Source: Diphasiastrum complanatum
Lineage: Eukaryota > Streptophyta > Lycopodiopsida > Lycopodiales > Lycopodiaceae
Length of the DNA: 64,000 nt
Assembly (NCBI GenBank): GCA_029204225.1
Contig: CM055096.1
Coordinates: 4,722,750 to 4,786,749, forward strand
Direction of reading: 5' to 3'
Shown here in pieces: positions 45,011 to 58,340 of this stretch. The position numbers and the translations under genes were made by a program. Below the pieces are notes generated by a model. It was not told where the DNA came from. It ran no database searches and worked only from the letters and a program-made list of their open reading frames with translations. The number at the start of each line of letters is the position of its first letter. The first letter of the stretch is position 1.

Positions 45011-45421
45011 TTTAAGAGAAAGTGCAAAAACTAGTAGATTGCAACTTGACTATTTTGAGGCCCAAAGCCATGAGGTGAGTTCTAATTGCTCATTTAAAGT
45101 TTCCCACACGTTTAGCATGTGTAAAAATGTCAAGAGAGGCATAAACCATTGTGTCTTATTGGTCTAAAGTGTCAAGAGAGGCATAAAGCATTCTGCCTTA
45201 TTGGTCTAAAGTGTACTAGGAGAAACATAGACCCTTGAAATTAGTCATAATTGTCACATTACCATTGATCTCAATCAAGGGAGGAAACTGATTTGCATAT
45301 TGAATGTGTGGCCAAGATTCATTTGGAAAAAATCACATTAGGACAGCCTCAATACTACAATTATAAGGTGTTTGTACATATTTTATATTGAGTATCGAAG
45401 AGCTCTTTGCTCTTGAGGTGA

Positions 45422-45424
<3 letters not shown>

Positions 45425-45505
<81 letters not shown>
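45425..45505. repeat. (CT)n microsatellite, about 80 bp
   Basis: Uninterrupted CT dinucleotides. Open frames of alternating Ser-Leu across it are artefacts. Confidence 0.98.
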
Positions 45506-45508
<3 letters not shown>

Positions 45509-45949
45509 TGAGATTGTGCTAGATTGCGGGAAGTATGATAACCTATGCATAGCTATGAGTTATAAATCATTTCAGCTTTTTCCTAAATGGTTATGGATAT
45601 CTAAAGCTTTATTTATGTGTGGTGCTCGGAATTAAAATGGTGTGGCTAAGGTGGTACCCAACTAGCCACTACTTGGAAAATAATTACACTTGCTAAGGCT
45701 TATCCAACTAGCAAGGATCTACACTAAACTAGGCTTGCTAAGGCTTCCCAACTAGCAAACTGTAAAACTAATACTAACTCAAGGGAAATGGAAATATAAA
45801 TTGTCGCTAAACTAAGCATAAAGCAATTAAAAACATGCCACAATAAAAACCAATGAAAGGAGGCAAGAGGAGGCCCGAGCACCTTCCATCATGCTATGCA
45901 TAGAATGACTTCTCAAATAGAGAGCAATTTAGCATAATCTCAAAGTACT

Positions 45950-46440
45950 ATTTTACAAGGGAAATGCCTCTCTTCTTATAGCAAGAAGGGTCTTCCATAA
46001 GCTTCTACTAACTTATGGGATTAGCTAAGGCTTCTAAACTTCTCAACTTCTAACTTAGAAAGCCTAAGACTCTAAACTTAGAACTCAAGATAACTTAGAA
46101 TCTTTTAGTTTCTAAGCTTATGTTTCTAAGTTTAAGTTCCCTAAGTTAAGTTTTTTAACTTAGAAGTTTAGAATTTAATTAAGTTTCTACCCATGGACTT
46201 ATAACACACATGCCATGGTAGGAGTTTATTAACAAGTACTCACACGTAGACTTACAATACACATGCCACGGTGTTTTATTTTACTTTGATTTTACTTTGT
46301 TCCTAACATTATTCTCAATATATCAGATACTCAGATTGGCCACGTAGCTGAAGCAAAAACTTCGAAAGGAGTTTGGGACATCCTGAGCTCACTATATGAT
46401 GTGAGAGACATAACTACCAAGTTACATCTTCGAAGGAAGT
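45950..46440 (+). pseudogene. Copia leader/gag fragment cut by another copia
   Basis: Matches 52130-52640 almost throughout (ACAAGGGAAATGC, then CTTCCATAAGCTTCTACTAA, then YVAEA-type gag coding sequence), and ends at CATCTTCGAAGGAAGT where the LTR starting at 46441 takes over. The remainder of that gag (after 52640 in the relative) is missing here. Confidence 0.75.
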
Positions 46441-48960
46441 AGTTAAAATAGCAATTATCGACTTATACAGTGCTTTCTAATTTTGATGACACCACGTGTG
46501 CTCAGTTCTAGAATTATCGGGCCGTCTTTCTTTTACGAGCCCTTTGAGTGCTTTTAAGCAACTTTATCTTTGTACTTGCTTATTAGTGTGAATATACAGT
46601 TTGTGGGAGAGAAATTATGTTGTCTTGTCTTATTGCACTTGACATTGTGTTGTGGTGATTGATTCAGTCGGGTTTTTAAACTGTATTCTCAACTTGGTAT
46701 CAGAGCCCTTGGTGGCTACAATCATCGGACAGGAACGGAGAGCTATGAATTCACGACGGTTTGCTGGTTGGGAAGCACAAAACCGAGTCTGTGGAGATTC
46801 GTGGAACAGCTCAAAACTGTAAAAAGGATTCTGAGACAGGAAATTGTCGGTTGAATCAGGAAGCAAGCAAAAATTGAAGCCCAAAATTTAGAAGGAGGGT
46901 TGTTTGGCGTTTGTGATTGGCATGAATCCAATCAGATACCGTTTTAAGAACGGTTTTAAGCAAAAGACAGTTACTGTAGGGCGACCTCAGTAAGATAGGT
47001 AGCTGCAAAAAGTATTTCTGAAAAATACTGAATAAAGTCCAAGAAAAACCCATTCGTCGTTCAGCTAGGGTTTTAAGCTGAGCAACTGCAAATCTTCTTG
47101 TTTCTGAAGCTTTTTGAAAGCTGTAAATTGGTGGTGGTGGGCACGCTAACTGGTTGAATTGATCCCTGGAAGGCCGTGAGCAGCCGTGTGCCAGCAAGAG
47201 AGTTGAATCCACATTTGCGGATCAGCCATAGCTTAAGCTTGGTGAAGAAAGCTTGAAGAAAGATGAAGATGGTCGTGATGGGAGTCGCGGTCCAGTGTGC
47301 CCGGCCAGTCGCGCTAATCTCGTAGTGTGTGGAGGGGTGTAGTGATTCCAAGAAGCTTGTAGGGTGCACCTGGAAGCCTATGATCGTTGGATCTGGGGTC
47401 ATAGTGATCAACGGTTCAAATCGACTGGCCAATGAGTGATCTAGGCAGTTAGATATCAAGTAACCATTGGATTTGTTGAGTTCCAACTTGAACTTCATTT
47501 GAAAGGGCTTGAAGTGCAGAAGACACTTTGACTTCTTAAAAATCTTCATCTTGAAATTTGAGTTGGGTCCTGAAGTTGGTGAAGAGTGAAGTCCCTTCAA
47601 GGTAAAAAGACAGTTCAAAAACTTAAAGTGCCATTATTTTCACTTTCTTTAGCCTATTTTGGCCAAACGAAAGACTATAGCCTCCAAACAAAGGGCACCC
47701 TGATTGTACCTGCAAGTACAGTACGTCAAAACAGAGTGATTGCCATAGAGAAAGTGTTCGAAACGCGCCAAAAGCAATTTCACCATTCCATTGGGCACGT
47801 AGTCAGGAGTTGGTGACAAAAAGCATTTCGGAAGGCGACGCCAATTTGGCTTTCAATTTGGCGAAAAAGCGGTGGGTGGCCTGGTAAGCCAAAAGTTGCA
47901 GGTCATTATATTTTATTTTTGACATCACAGTTGGCTTCGGCATACACCTTTTAGCCTACAAGTGGAGTTTCAAGCAATTTGGAAATGGCAAACATCAATG
48001 CGCCGATTTTGGGCGATGCAAGCAAACTTGATGGGGCTTCTAACTACAACATCTGGAAATTCAAAATGAAGAGCATTTTAATGGAGAAGTAGTTTTGGGA
48101 CATTGTTGCAAGTATTGAAGTCCGGCCTAATACCACTCCAGGTGACATGAGGGCCTTTGATAAAAAGGCACAGAGAGCATTGTCCTTGATCAACCTTTCA
48201 ATGAAAGACCATGTGATCACTCATATAAGTGATGCCATGACAGCTAGGGGAGAAGCTCTTAGAATGCAATTTCAAACTTGTAATCCAGCTCGAGCCATGT
48301 TCTTGAAGTCGAGATTGAACACAATCAGCATGGAAGAAGACATCATTTTCATCATTATCATTCATCATCATTTCGTAGTTGCATTGATGTTGGTAGAAAA
48401 AATCGTTGTAGAAGTTGTGGTAGTCTGCCCTATTGTATAAGGCAACATTCCAGTATGTGATTCATCATCCGACTCCTCATTCGACTCCTCATCTTCTTCT
48501 CATACTGCATCATCCAATATGTGACTCCATTATGTGATTCATCATCCGACTCCTCATCTTCTTCTCATACTGCATCATCCATTGCTTGTTATAGTGTCAT
48601 ATATTGTTCTCGACATTTGAGCTCACGCCTTATACGTTGTGGTGATTTTGCTAAAAACCACATGATCATGGCCTCATTAGTAATTGTGAAAATAGAAAAA
48701 GGATATAGAGTCTTCAATCCCATCACTAAAAAAATCCCAGTGAGTAGGGATGTTATTTTTTATAAAGGACAAGTTTGTAAAGTGGATGAAAGTACTAATC
48801 ATCTTGATGTCAAAAGATGGAGGAGAAACATTAAGTGACCAAGACCTTGAGAATCCACCTCAAGACCCGAGAGCTCCAAGAAGGTCTTCCAAGAGCAAGG
48901 GCCGAGCCATCAAGGCTCACATACATTAACAAAGGTGATCAAAGGGAAGACACTGAATCT
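46441..48960 (+). pseudogene. Truncated, rearranged copia element (second member of the 21.65-kb family)
   Basis: LTR at 46441-46691, primer-binding site at 46695-46706, and a leader closely matching the one after 21916. A gag start near 47987 (MANINAPILGDASKLDGASN) follows, with a TAG where TGG (Trp) would be expected near 48090. After about 48250 the sequence jumps, with a duplicated GATTCATCATCCGACTCCTC segment at 48450-48570, to an integrase end (YRVFNPITKKIPVSRDVIF near 48700). It then runs into a (CT)n array. Protease, RT and RNase H are absent. Confidence 0.75.
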
Positions 48961-49022
48961 CTCACTTCATATTGTCAAAAATCAGAGAGTAGGACTCAAA
49001 TAGTGTACAAGCGTGGGAAGAG

Positions 49023-49025
<3 letters not shown>

Positions 49026-49112
<87 letters not shown>
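49026..49112. repeat. (CT)n microsatellite, about 86 bp
   Basis: Pure CT repeat located exactly between the end of the copia remnant and the gypsy gag remnant. Confidence 0.98.
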
Positions 49113-49116
<4 letters not shown>

Positions 49117-49129
49117 GTTTGATGTGATC

Positions 49130-49450
49130 TTAAGCCATCTCCTTCTTTCCCATCTTGATCTTACTCAACAGCATGAACAGATATCTTAAAGAAATTTCTT
49201 TGGCTTGAAATGCATGATCAATCCTACTTTGACGACTTCCCAATTGGGACATTCTTCTAGAGTTTGATTGAAATACCAATTTTGTGTAGCTCCTGTAAGT
49301 GCCATTGGAAAAAAACTACCCTTTGGATTAACCTCACTATAGATTTCACAAGCTTATGTATATATTTTGAGAAATCTGATTGAATCTGTGACTCCATTAC
49401 ATTTTGGTATCTCCAAACGAGGTGTTCATCTAATGATTGGGCGGGGTGGT
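49130..49450 (-). pseudogene. Decayed gypsy gag
   Basis: Minus strand reads PKCNGVTDSIRFLKIYT-stop-ACEIYSEVNP, then TQNWYFNQTLEECPNWEVVK and HFKPKKF. It parallels the gag at 1-353 residue by residue (PKYNGSSDPIRFLQIYEQACEIYGEWTP), with several stops. Confidence 0.8.
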
Positions 49451-50140
49451 GGATAATCAAAATTCACATTTTTCAAAGAATAAAGATCTAGATTGTCCAT
49501 AGAGTGATTCTGCAAGTCTGATTTGATCTATGTTAAATTGATGATGATACTAGAAAATGATTTTTGGAATCAGTCTTGGAACAACTAAATCAATACTCTA
49601 AAAATGGCAAAAACTAGGATAGTAGTGTCGTCACGACTCAAAATTTCACAAACTTGTCATTAGCTAAATCAGATTGATCAAAACTTAATAATCGCACTAG
49701 CGAAGATTACCTAGGCGAGGGTTAATCCCGCAAAGGTTCTTTTCATGCTATTTTAAGTAAAAAATCATTGAAATGGGTATTTCTTATAAATTTAAAAAAA
49801 AATGACCTTTGCCCACCTGATTGGAGGTAGTTCCTTAGTATAATACATGCCTAGTAGGTGCGACGAAGATTCTTATGAAAAGATAGAATTTTTTTCAATT
49901 TGGCAAGAGTTTAGAATGATATTTGTTTCAAAACTAACCTTCACGTGAAAAATTTTGATGAAACTAGTAGTACCTTCGTCTTATTCATTGATTGTAAAAT
50001 ACTATATTTGGAAGGTTGGGCGAAGGTTAACAGAGAAATACTGATATCTTTTTAGAAAGAGATTGATTCTCTTTACAAAAATTCCTTCGCAACAACACCA
50101 AAATTGTAGAGACTTTCTTGTCCACCTTCAACCCTAATTC
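49451..50140 (-). repeat. Gypsy leader remnant with GCGAAGGTT motifs
   Basis: Upstream of the gag remnant on the minus strand. Contains GCGAAGATT, GGCGAGGGTT, CGCAAAGGTTC, GCGACGAAGATTC, CCTTCGTC, GGGCGAAGGTT and CCTTCGCAAC between 49690 and 50100. This is the same arrangement as at 354-1736 but with the motif core drifted. Confidence 0.5.
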
Positions 50141-50291
50141 CAAGCACATGTATAGCAATCAAGAGATGAAGTGGATTCTAACATGTCACGTAGTAGTTCG
50201 ACCCCATGAGAGTAATTCAAAGATTCATTAACACATCCATGCAATCATATCACAATTAATCCTAATATGCTTTAACCCTAATCACCATGAT

Positions 50292-50294
<3 letters not shown>

Positions 50295-50357
<63 letters not shown>
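50295..50357. repeat. (CT)n microsatellite, about 62 bp
   Basis: Pure CT repeat. The following 50360-51490 has no recognisable coding sequence. Confidence 0.97.
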
Positions 50358-50359
<2 letters not shown>

Positions 50360-51493
50360 ATCGCCTAGTGAAGATCTGACTAGATCTTGTTTCAAGCAAC
50401 CAAGAAGACACCTATGGAGCAAAACCACCCAACCAACAAGAAATGGCTAGTCAATACCCTAACCACTTCACCCCCATGCCATGGTGAATGAATGCAAAAG
50501 AGGAAGGGTTCTTAGCTACAAGGATCGGAAAATCCAATAGGTAGATGGGCGATTTTCCACTAGTATATATTCTCTCCTAGGAGGAGAGAATATTTCTTTT
50601 AGGATCCCCAAATACCTGGAATAGCAATTGACCTCCTATTCTTGCATTATAGCAGTCAGACACCATGCAAGTGCTCCTATGTTCAATTATAGGTCTGGGC
50701 CCTCATGTGATTATTAATTACTTTACTGGCCAAAAGCCTAGAATGACAAGGCATAGCTAATAACTACATACACTGGAGTGACCGGCTATCCATGTCAAAA
50801 ATTATTCCGAATTCCAAATACTGGACATAGATGTAACATTCTTCCCTCCTTAAGCCAGTTTTGTCCTTAGAACAATTAACTAGAGAAGATCCAATTTGTA
50901 TGCTTTTAACTCTTTTCCATCAATCATTATCCTCAATCTGACCAACCAACTTAATCAAGCACCTAGAGATAGAATGATTCCTGAGCTGTTAATCTATGAT
51001 TCTGAGTACTCTTTCATATTCCAAAGGTACATTGAGCTATAAGTCTCAAATGGGTGAAATCTTCAATTTATGTAAATGTCATCATCATATAAACTAAATT
51101 CACATGATACATTGAATGAGCAGTCGACCAATCATGAAGATCAAGTTCAAAAGCTAACAAATCAATCTTTTATCTTTCACATTTACCCTGAAATCAATCC
51201 TTGGTTTGACTTCAATATCAAATAAGTACTTAGAGATGAAATAATTCTCAAATTATCTATTTCTGCACTGAAGTACTATATTGACCTTTAGAAGTACACT
51301 AGGAGATAAATTTTCCTATTGGCCTTACTCTCTCCAATCTAGTAACATCACCTTCATGTAATCTCAATTTACATGAATCTCTAGGTAAAATGCCACCTTT
51401 CATTGGAAATCAATGTTGAAAAGTTAAAAATCCAAACAATTATAGCCCAAGACTATCCACAATGTCTTGCAGACCTATCATAAATGCTTCTTG

Positions 51494-54400
51494 GTGTTGG
51501 AATTCGATGCTCAGCCTCAAATCCATTTGTTAATGAGCATCCTGAAAACTTTACAAAACCAAAGAAAACAGAAGGCTCGAGTATTTCTTTAGCAGGAACA
51601 TTCCGACCCTGGGTTGGGTTGGATCGGTTCAGAATTTTTTTGAACCTTCACTAAATTATCCAAGAGCCTTCGAACATATTTGGTTCGGATCGGGTCTAAT
51701 TTTTTCGACCTCGAAAAATTCGGCCCACAACATATTTTTTGAACCAGTACATATTTTTTGATCCTTTATATAAAATCCGAACCTATGTAATTTTCGAACA
51801 TTGTCGCGGTCAAAAATCAGACCCAAAGACTTTGCATTGGAAGTCCGCCTACATTGTACAGTCTGAGGCGATTGTAATAACTATAGAAAATATCAGTTAT
51901 AGATATTTTTGAGTAGTATTGTTGGATTATTTTCCTTAAGTAATCGACTAATCAACATTTTAATCTTCGTCCAACTTTTATTCATACATGCAGATTTCTT
52001 TGTGTGTTTTACACAGTCTGCATAACTACTCGGAAACGGCTCACAATGGCATTTTCAAGATTTTCGTCTTTTGGCATTTTCTCTCACTTCGGCTTTTTCG
52101 CAAAATGCCAAGTGGCTCAAATATCCCTCAAAATGTTATTTTACAAGGGAAATGCTTCTCTTCTTATAGCGAGAAGGGCCTTCCATAAGCTTCTACTAAC
52201 TTATGGGATTAGTTTCTAAAACTTGCCATTCTAGGGCTTTTAAACTTCTCAACTTCTAACTTAGAAACCCTAAGACACTAAACTTAGAACTCAACATAAC
52301 TTAGAATCTTTTATTTTCTAAGCTTAAGTTTCTAAGTTTGAGTTCTCTAAGTTAAGTTTTATAACTTAGAAGTTTAGAATCTAATGAAGTTTCTACCCAT
52401 GGACTTATAACACACATGCCATGGTAGGAGTTTATTAACAAGTACTCATACGTGGACTTACAATACACATGCCACGGTGTTCTATTTTACTTTGATTTTA
52501 CTTTGTTCATAACATTATTTTCAATATATCAGATACTCAGATTGGCTACGTAGCTGAAGCCAAAACTTCGAAAGAAGTTTGGAACATCCTAAGCTCACTA
52601 TATGATGTGAGAGATGTAACTACCAAGTTACATCTTCGAAGGAAATTCTTCACACTTAAGATGTTGAATAATGAGTCTCTTCAGAATCAAATTAACCAGT
52701 TTAAGAATCTCTTGCAACAGATGGTCATTGTCAGATCGGTCATAGACGATCAAGACACAATTATGACAATGTTTTCAAGCATGTCCTCTACATATGAAAA
52801 TTGGGTAATGATCATCATGACACTCTCAGATTTAACTCTTACCGGAGTTATCACTATGTTGTTGCAAGAAGATAACCGAAGAAGTCAAGACACTTCGTCT
52901 ACCTTTTCGTCTCATGCTCTATATGTCAACAAGGGCTCGAAACGACAGAACTCGAAAGGCTCCAAGCAGTCCGCATCAAATCAAAAATAGATTCAAGGTC
53001 AAAAACAATAATCGAATCTACATTCGTTAAAGAAGAAGATGTTTTGCAAGTATTGCAAGTGCAATAACCATGAGATCTAGGATTGTCGAATTCTCAAACC
53101 GAAGAATGCATCCAAGCAACCTGATCAACAAGCAAAAACAGTTACAGCATCTCTTGAAGTCGAAATGGATGAAGACACTTTATAGTCAAAGACAAATACG
53201 CTAATTTGGATGATTCGTGGTTTCTAGATTCTGGAACTACTCAACACATGACCAATCATCATGAGATTTCTCATTCCTATACGCCTTACAGCACAAAGAA
53301 GTATGTTCATCTTGGTAATAATAGCACTCATACTATCGAAGGTGAAGGTACTGTAAGATTGAAATTCCAACATGATCAATTCAAACTATTGTCAAAAGTC
53401 TTGTATGTTCCTAAATTTTTTACAAATCTGTTATCAGTAAGTAGAATTACAAATTTAGGTCATAAGATGGAGTTTGAGTCTGATCAATGCAGAATTATCG
53501 ATAGGAGTAATAAGATCCTTGCACTCGGCAAGAGGCATAAATACTCATATAGATTGGCACATTGTTATTCTGATTCTAGTCAAGCCTTGAAAACCTCTAT
53601 TCTTGTCAATAAAGCATCACTATGTCCAGACAATCCCTAGCACTTGATCTCGACTATCCTTCTAGCAAAGTCGATCTCCCTGTCTGCCATAGCTACATCC
53701 TTGGAAAGCATACTAGGATTCCTTTTAGATTGAGTCATAGACATCAACAAAAGTTTTGTTAGATGTTGTTCATTCAGATATATGTAGACCTATGCAAACT
53801 CCTTCATTGCTAAATGCAAAGTATTTCATTACTTTTATTGACGAATTTTTCAGAAGAATAGTTGTTTACTTCATTAAGCAGAAATCAAAGGCTTTCATCA
53901 AGTTCAGATATTGAGCAACAATACAGTACCTCATATTCGCCTCAGTCAAATGGTCTTGCTAAGAGAAAGAACAAAACCCTAGTCGAATCGACAAAGTGCA
54001 TGTTATCACGTGTGACACTTCCAAAGTCATTTTGGGCTGAAGCTGTTTCAACAGTAACCTATATTCAAAACAGATGTCCTACTAAAGGTCTCTAAGACAA
54101 AACACCATTCGAATTTTGGACAAGTACCAAATTTTTTTTATCGAACTTAAAAGTTTTTGGATGTACTACTTATGCACAGATTCCTCATGATCTCAGGAAG
54201 AAGCTTGACTTCTAGAGTATTAAATGTATTTTCATCAGCTATACTACTTCAGATCAAGCTTACAAATTGTTCGATCTCATCGAGTCGAAGATATTCACTA
54301 GTCGGGATGTCATCTTCATCGAAGATCAGTTTATCAACCTCAAGAGAAAAGGCAAAGCCCATGTAGTCGACTTGTCTAACTCGTCTGACATATTGAACTT

Positions 54401-55150
54401 CGAGGTTCCTCAATCGACTATTTCCATTGAAGGTCCAAGCTCGTCTACTTTCGATGAACAATTTATCAATGGCGAATTTGAAGATGATGATGTTGCGGTT
54501 CAGCAACTACAGTATGATGAAAATGATCAACTTCCTCTATTCCTCAAAAGATCCTCAAAAACTAGCAGACCACCCATCATGTATATCGACGAGTCTGCAG
54601 CCTACCTTGTTCAGGATCCACTCAATCAGGAGCCACTGTCGAAGAGACACTCAATCAGCCCGATTCCAATCTCTGGAAAGAAGCTATGGATAAAGAGCAT
54701 TCATCTCTTATCAAGAACCATACATGGATGATTGTCAAATTACCTGCTAGCAGAAACGTGGTTGATTGTAAATGGATTTTCAAAGTCAAGTACAAAGCAG
54801 ACGGAAACATCGACAGAAGAAAAGCCTGACTTGTCGCCAGAGAATTTTCTCAAGTATACAATGTCGATTACACTGAGACTTTCAGTTCAGTAGTCAAGCA
54901 TTCTTCTATTCGACTTTTATTATCGTTTGTTGCTGTAGCAAATTTAGAAATACATCAAATTGATGTACATACAATATATCTCAATGGAGTTATCGAAGAA
55001 GACATTTACATGATGCAACCCAAAGGTTATATTCTCGAAGGTAAACACAATCATGTGTGTAAACTCCATAAAGCACTTTATGGCTTGAAGCATGTTTCAA
55101 AGGATCAATACTTTTCTATACTACACACCAAGCTCTTCAGATTCGAATGT
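51494..55150 (+). pseudogene. Degenerate Ty1/copia element
   Basis: An LTR-like start TGTTGGAATTCGATGCTCAG at 51494 is followed by: gag 52530-52990 (VWNILSSLYDVRDVTTKLHL, LLQQMVIVRSVIDDQDTIMT); zinc knuckle near 53045 (CKYCKCNNHEI); protease WFLDSGTTQHMTNH near 53220; pre-integrase and integrase fragments 53640-54140 (SYSPQSNGLAKRKNKTLVES); a SRDVIF segment at 54300; a linker; and RT 54765-55110 (DCKWIFKVKYKADGN, VDYTETFSSVVKHSSIRLLL, HQIDVHTIYLNGVIEEDIYM, HKALYGLKH). Numerous stops. It ends before the YVDD region, and RNase H and a 3' LTR are absent. Confidence 0.85.
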
Positions 55151-57000
55151 TTACTTCAAGACAGTTCATTAGTCTTTTATCATTAATTTAATCTTTACCA
55201 CTACTTCTCATATTCATGAATATCTCACAGCTCAATATCTCCAAACTCCTCTAGTTCAAGATTATTCAAAATAATCACTTAGAGAGTTCATCTATTTCAA
55301 CTGGATAGTTCTACCTTTGCACAAATACTGGATTTTTTTTTTTTTAAATCTATGCAACTGGTTGGTTAATCAAACGTCTTATTCCTATCTTTTTGTCTCC
55401 CCCTTTTAAGAGAAATTCCATAATTCCAATTAAAAAGTTCTCAGGAGACAACGTAGAAGATATCAAAGATTTGAAAAAGTCAGTAATAGTATCCACCAAT
55501 ACGATTACACACCGGACTTTTTTCCAAATCATAGAATATCTTATCCCGAGTGTAGACAAACATTGTTGTACTATGTTAACATATTAATGTAGCATTCAAC
55601 AAAGTTCAACCAAGGTGCAGAATTAAATAAACAAGTGAATCAGACACACGAAAATAGCAGACTAATTTGCATTCAAAATCAGACATGATAAAAGTGATAT
55701 GTGCGCAAACGGCTACAAAATCATCTATTGATTCTTTGATTCTTCAAGCTTGCATGCAGATCCACGCAGTGCATTGGTGTGAGAGAAATACAGTTCTCCC
55801 AAGAGTGATGTCTCACTTACTAGCGGACTTGTGGATCTACAGATTCTATTCAGAATTGTCTCGCATGCAGGCGGACTTGTATTCTATATTTTCGTCTTCT
55901 TGCTTACTAGCCTCAGACTACTTCATCTGTTATGTATATTAAGTATCATCCAGAAAGTATATAGTCGCATCGTATAACTCCTAGATTAGAGTGATTAAAC
56001 ATTTACATCTATCCATGAATTACAAGAGTGGCAGATTAGCCACGACCTAGAGTATATCTGCTGATGTCATGCTATCAGATCATAAATGTGTACTTCTGGG
56101 TACTTGCATGATCTTTTTGGAGCGTGAGGGCCAAAAAGGGTGTCGCGACTATTTTTGTGCCACTTCGAGTCGTTTGACTTTCTCGTCGTCTGACTTTCTT
56201 CTGCTGTACCGCGAAAAATTCTCTTTTGCGAATTTTTCGTGTTTGTGTCTTTTCATCAAGATGTTCGCAAACAATTTTGTTTCGCTAACATTTTTGTCAG
56301 GCAGAGGGCTAAAAGCTAGCAAAGCTTTGATAATAGAAACATTTTGTTTCTTCAAATTCTTTTACAAGTTAGAATTTCTCTTGGTTGTCTCAATTGTTAT
56401 AAAGAAATACTCTATAATGCCTCAAAAAAGGATCCAAATTACTATATTCCTATATGGAACACCTTTCATCTGTTTCACTTGCAAGATCCAAATCCAATTG
56501 CAAAACAGAGATGGTTCCATAATTGGATTATTTGACTTGCCACTCACTTTTTCATTAGAATCTTTAATTTTTCAAAATTCTGATTAACACTAGGAAAAAT
56601 GAATTTAAATTCCCAGAGGCAGTCTTCTTAATTAATTCTCAATTGTTATTCTCATTTGCTATCAGTTATACTTTAGAAATTCAAAGTAGATTAACAAAAC
56701 TGATCGACTAGGTCAACCAATCAACTACCCCTCAAGCTTCAACTCTTTTCTCTCTTCCAAAACGGTCTAGACTGAAAACCCCAAATTTGTACTAGAATTT
56801 TCATCAACAGAGAAGCACTACACTGAGTTACATGCATGCATGCATCAGAACATTACGAAAAATTTGCAGATTTTAGTTGAAAATTTGCCAAACTTCTGAT
56901 AGCCATAACTTTCTCTACAGGACACCAAATTGGTCACTGTAAAGCATAGTACGGAGGGAGATTAGGTCTACAAGACACTTTCCACATCACTATGCCACCT
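55151..57000. other. Spacer, no gene recognised
   Basis: AT-rich; several short open frames without family resemblance. The right part is the likely upstream region of the LINE-like unit. Confidence 0.35.
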
Positions 57001-57042
57001 AGGCTTCACACGTGCAAGCTGTAACTGATCAAAAAAACAGGT

Positions 57043-57996
57043 ATGAGGGCACACTTTTCCAAGGAGGTATCTTCAAAAATCCATCTCCAGCCCAATATGC
57101 ATCCAATCAGACGCGTCCTTCTGGCCGGAAATCCAGTTGTACGTGCCCCTGTACCTGCTGGCCCGGAATCCATCTCCATCGTTGTTGTACCTGCTCCTGT
57201 TGTACCTACTTCAGGTGGAGTCATTGCATCTGCATCTGGAATCGCATCTTCTATTCCGATTGCAATCCCTATTTCTCCGTCGGATCCTCTTCTCACTAAT
57301 AGTGAATCCATTCTAGCCGACCCTTTGACCCCGAATACCCTAGAAGAGGAATCACTTGTGCCTCCAGCCTTTATGATCTCCGTCATTCGTGCAGATCAGT
57401 TACGATCATATGAATATCTCAACGATCATCAAAAAACACTTCTTTCTCTTGAAGCTATGATCCAAGTTGTGCAATCTCACCTTCAAAAACTAGATTCGTC
57501 TATCACAGATCTCAAGAAAGAAGTTATAGCCATCAAAATCAAAGCTTCCTCTCATTCGACTACGTCAGCTAAGATCCAACAGCTTGAAAGTCAAGTAAAA
57601 CAACATCATACCGTTGTCCAATCCTGGGCAGATGTGCTTAGAGATCCTAATACTGCTATTCTATCACCTACATCTTCTTTTATCTTGGCTACGTTTACCG
57701 AGAGCCATTTGCGAGAGCAAAAGCCTCTTAATATCCGAGTCAGAGGTATTACGAACTCCCATGATGTTGGTGGTGAAGCTAAAAAGTTTCTTGAAGAGAG
57801 TCTTCAACACCACCACAAGGATATGAATATTGCATGGCGACCTAAGAAAAACCCAGACACTCTTGTCATATGGTTTGCATCTGCAACTGGCCGTCATGAA
57901 GTGCTTGGGAAGAGATCTACACTGCGGGGCACTACGATATATCTAGATGAAGACCTTACTTTCATTCAGGTTCAAGAACGGAAAAAGGCAAAATAG
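57043..57996 (+). CDS. LINE-like ORF1 protein
   Basis: A 317-residue intact frame. Residues 1-105 are low-complexity and Pro/Ala/Ile/Ser-rich. Residues 125-190 are a likely coiled coil (DHQKTLLSLEAMIQVVQSHL, SSITDLKKEVIAIKIK). The C-terminal third resembles the RNA-binding and C-terminal domains of L1-type ORF1 (LNIRVRGITNSHD, TLVIWFASATGRHEVLGK, then GTTIYLDEDLTFIQVQERKK), and the conserved-looking NGKRLIYRDGSIRFIDI follows just past the stop. No endonuclease or RT (ORF2) follows; about 150 bases later the 3' UTR begins. The assignment rests on architecture and motifs, not on a search. Confidence 0.5.
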   Translation: MRAHFSKEVSSKIHLQPNMHPIRRVLLAGNPVVRAPVPAGPESISIVVVPAPVVPTSGGVIASASGIASSIPIAIPISPSDPLLTNSESILADPLTPNTLEEESLVPPAFMISVIRADQLRSYEYLNDHQKTLLSLEAMIQVVQSHLQKLDSSITDLKKEVIAIKIKASSHSTTSAKIQQLESQVKQHHTVVQSWADVLRDPNTAILSPTSSFILATFTESHLREQKPLNIRVRGITNSHDVGGEAKKFLEESLQHHHKDMNIAWRPKKNPDTLVIWFASATGRHEVLGKRSTLRGTTIYLDEDLTFIQVQERKKAK

Positions 57997-58340
57997 GAGG
58001 CTATAATGAATGGAAAGCGACTGATCTATAGGGATGGTAGCATTCGCTTTATAGATATTAAACATGTTGCTACTAATGAGATATCGAAGATTATTCAGAG
58101 TTAGTGTGAGAGTTAGAGAACTGAAGAGATGTCAGTTGAATCTGTAAATGGTCTTCGTACCATATAATCCTGGACACTATCCTCTTCTTAGTTAGATTGT
58201 TTTTCAGTTATGTTGGTTGACGACACTGCTCCATCTTGAGTCCACTTTACCTGATGTACTTGATCGTCTTATACATCTTTTGGCATGGAAAAGACGTTAA
58301 TAAAGCTTCTTCTTCTTCTTCTTCTTCTTCTTCTTCTTCT

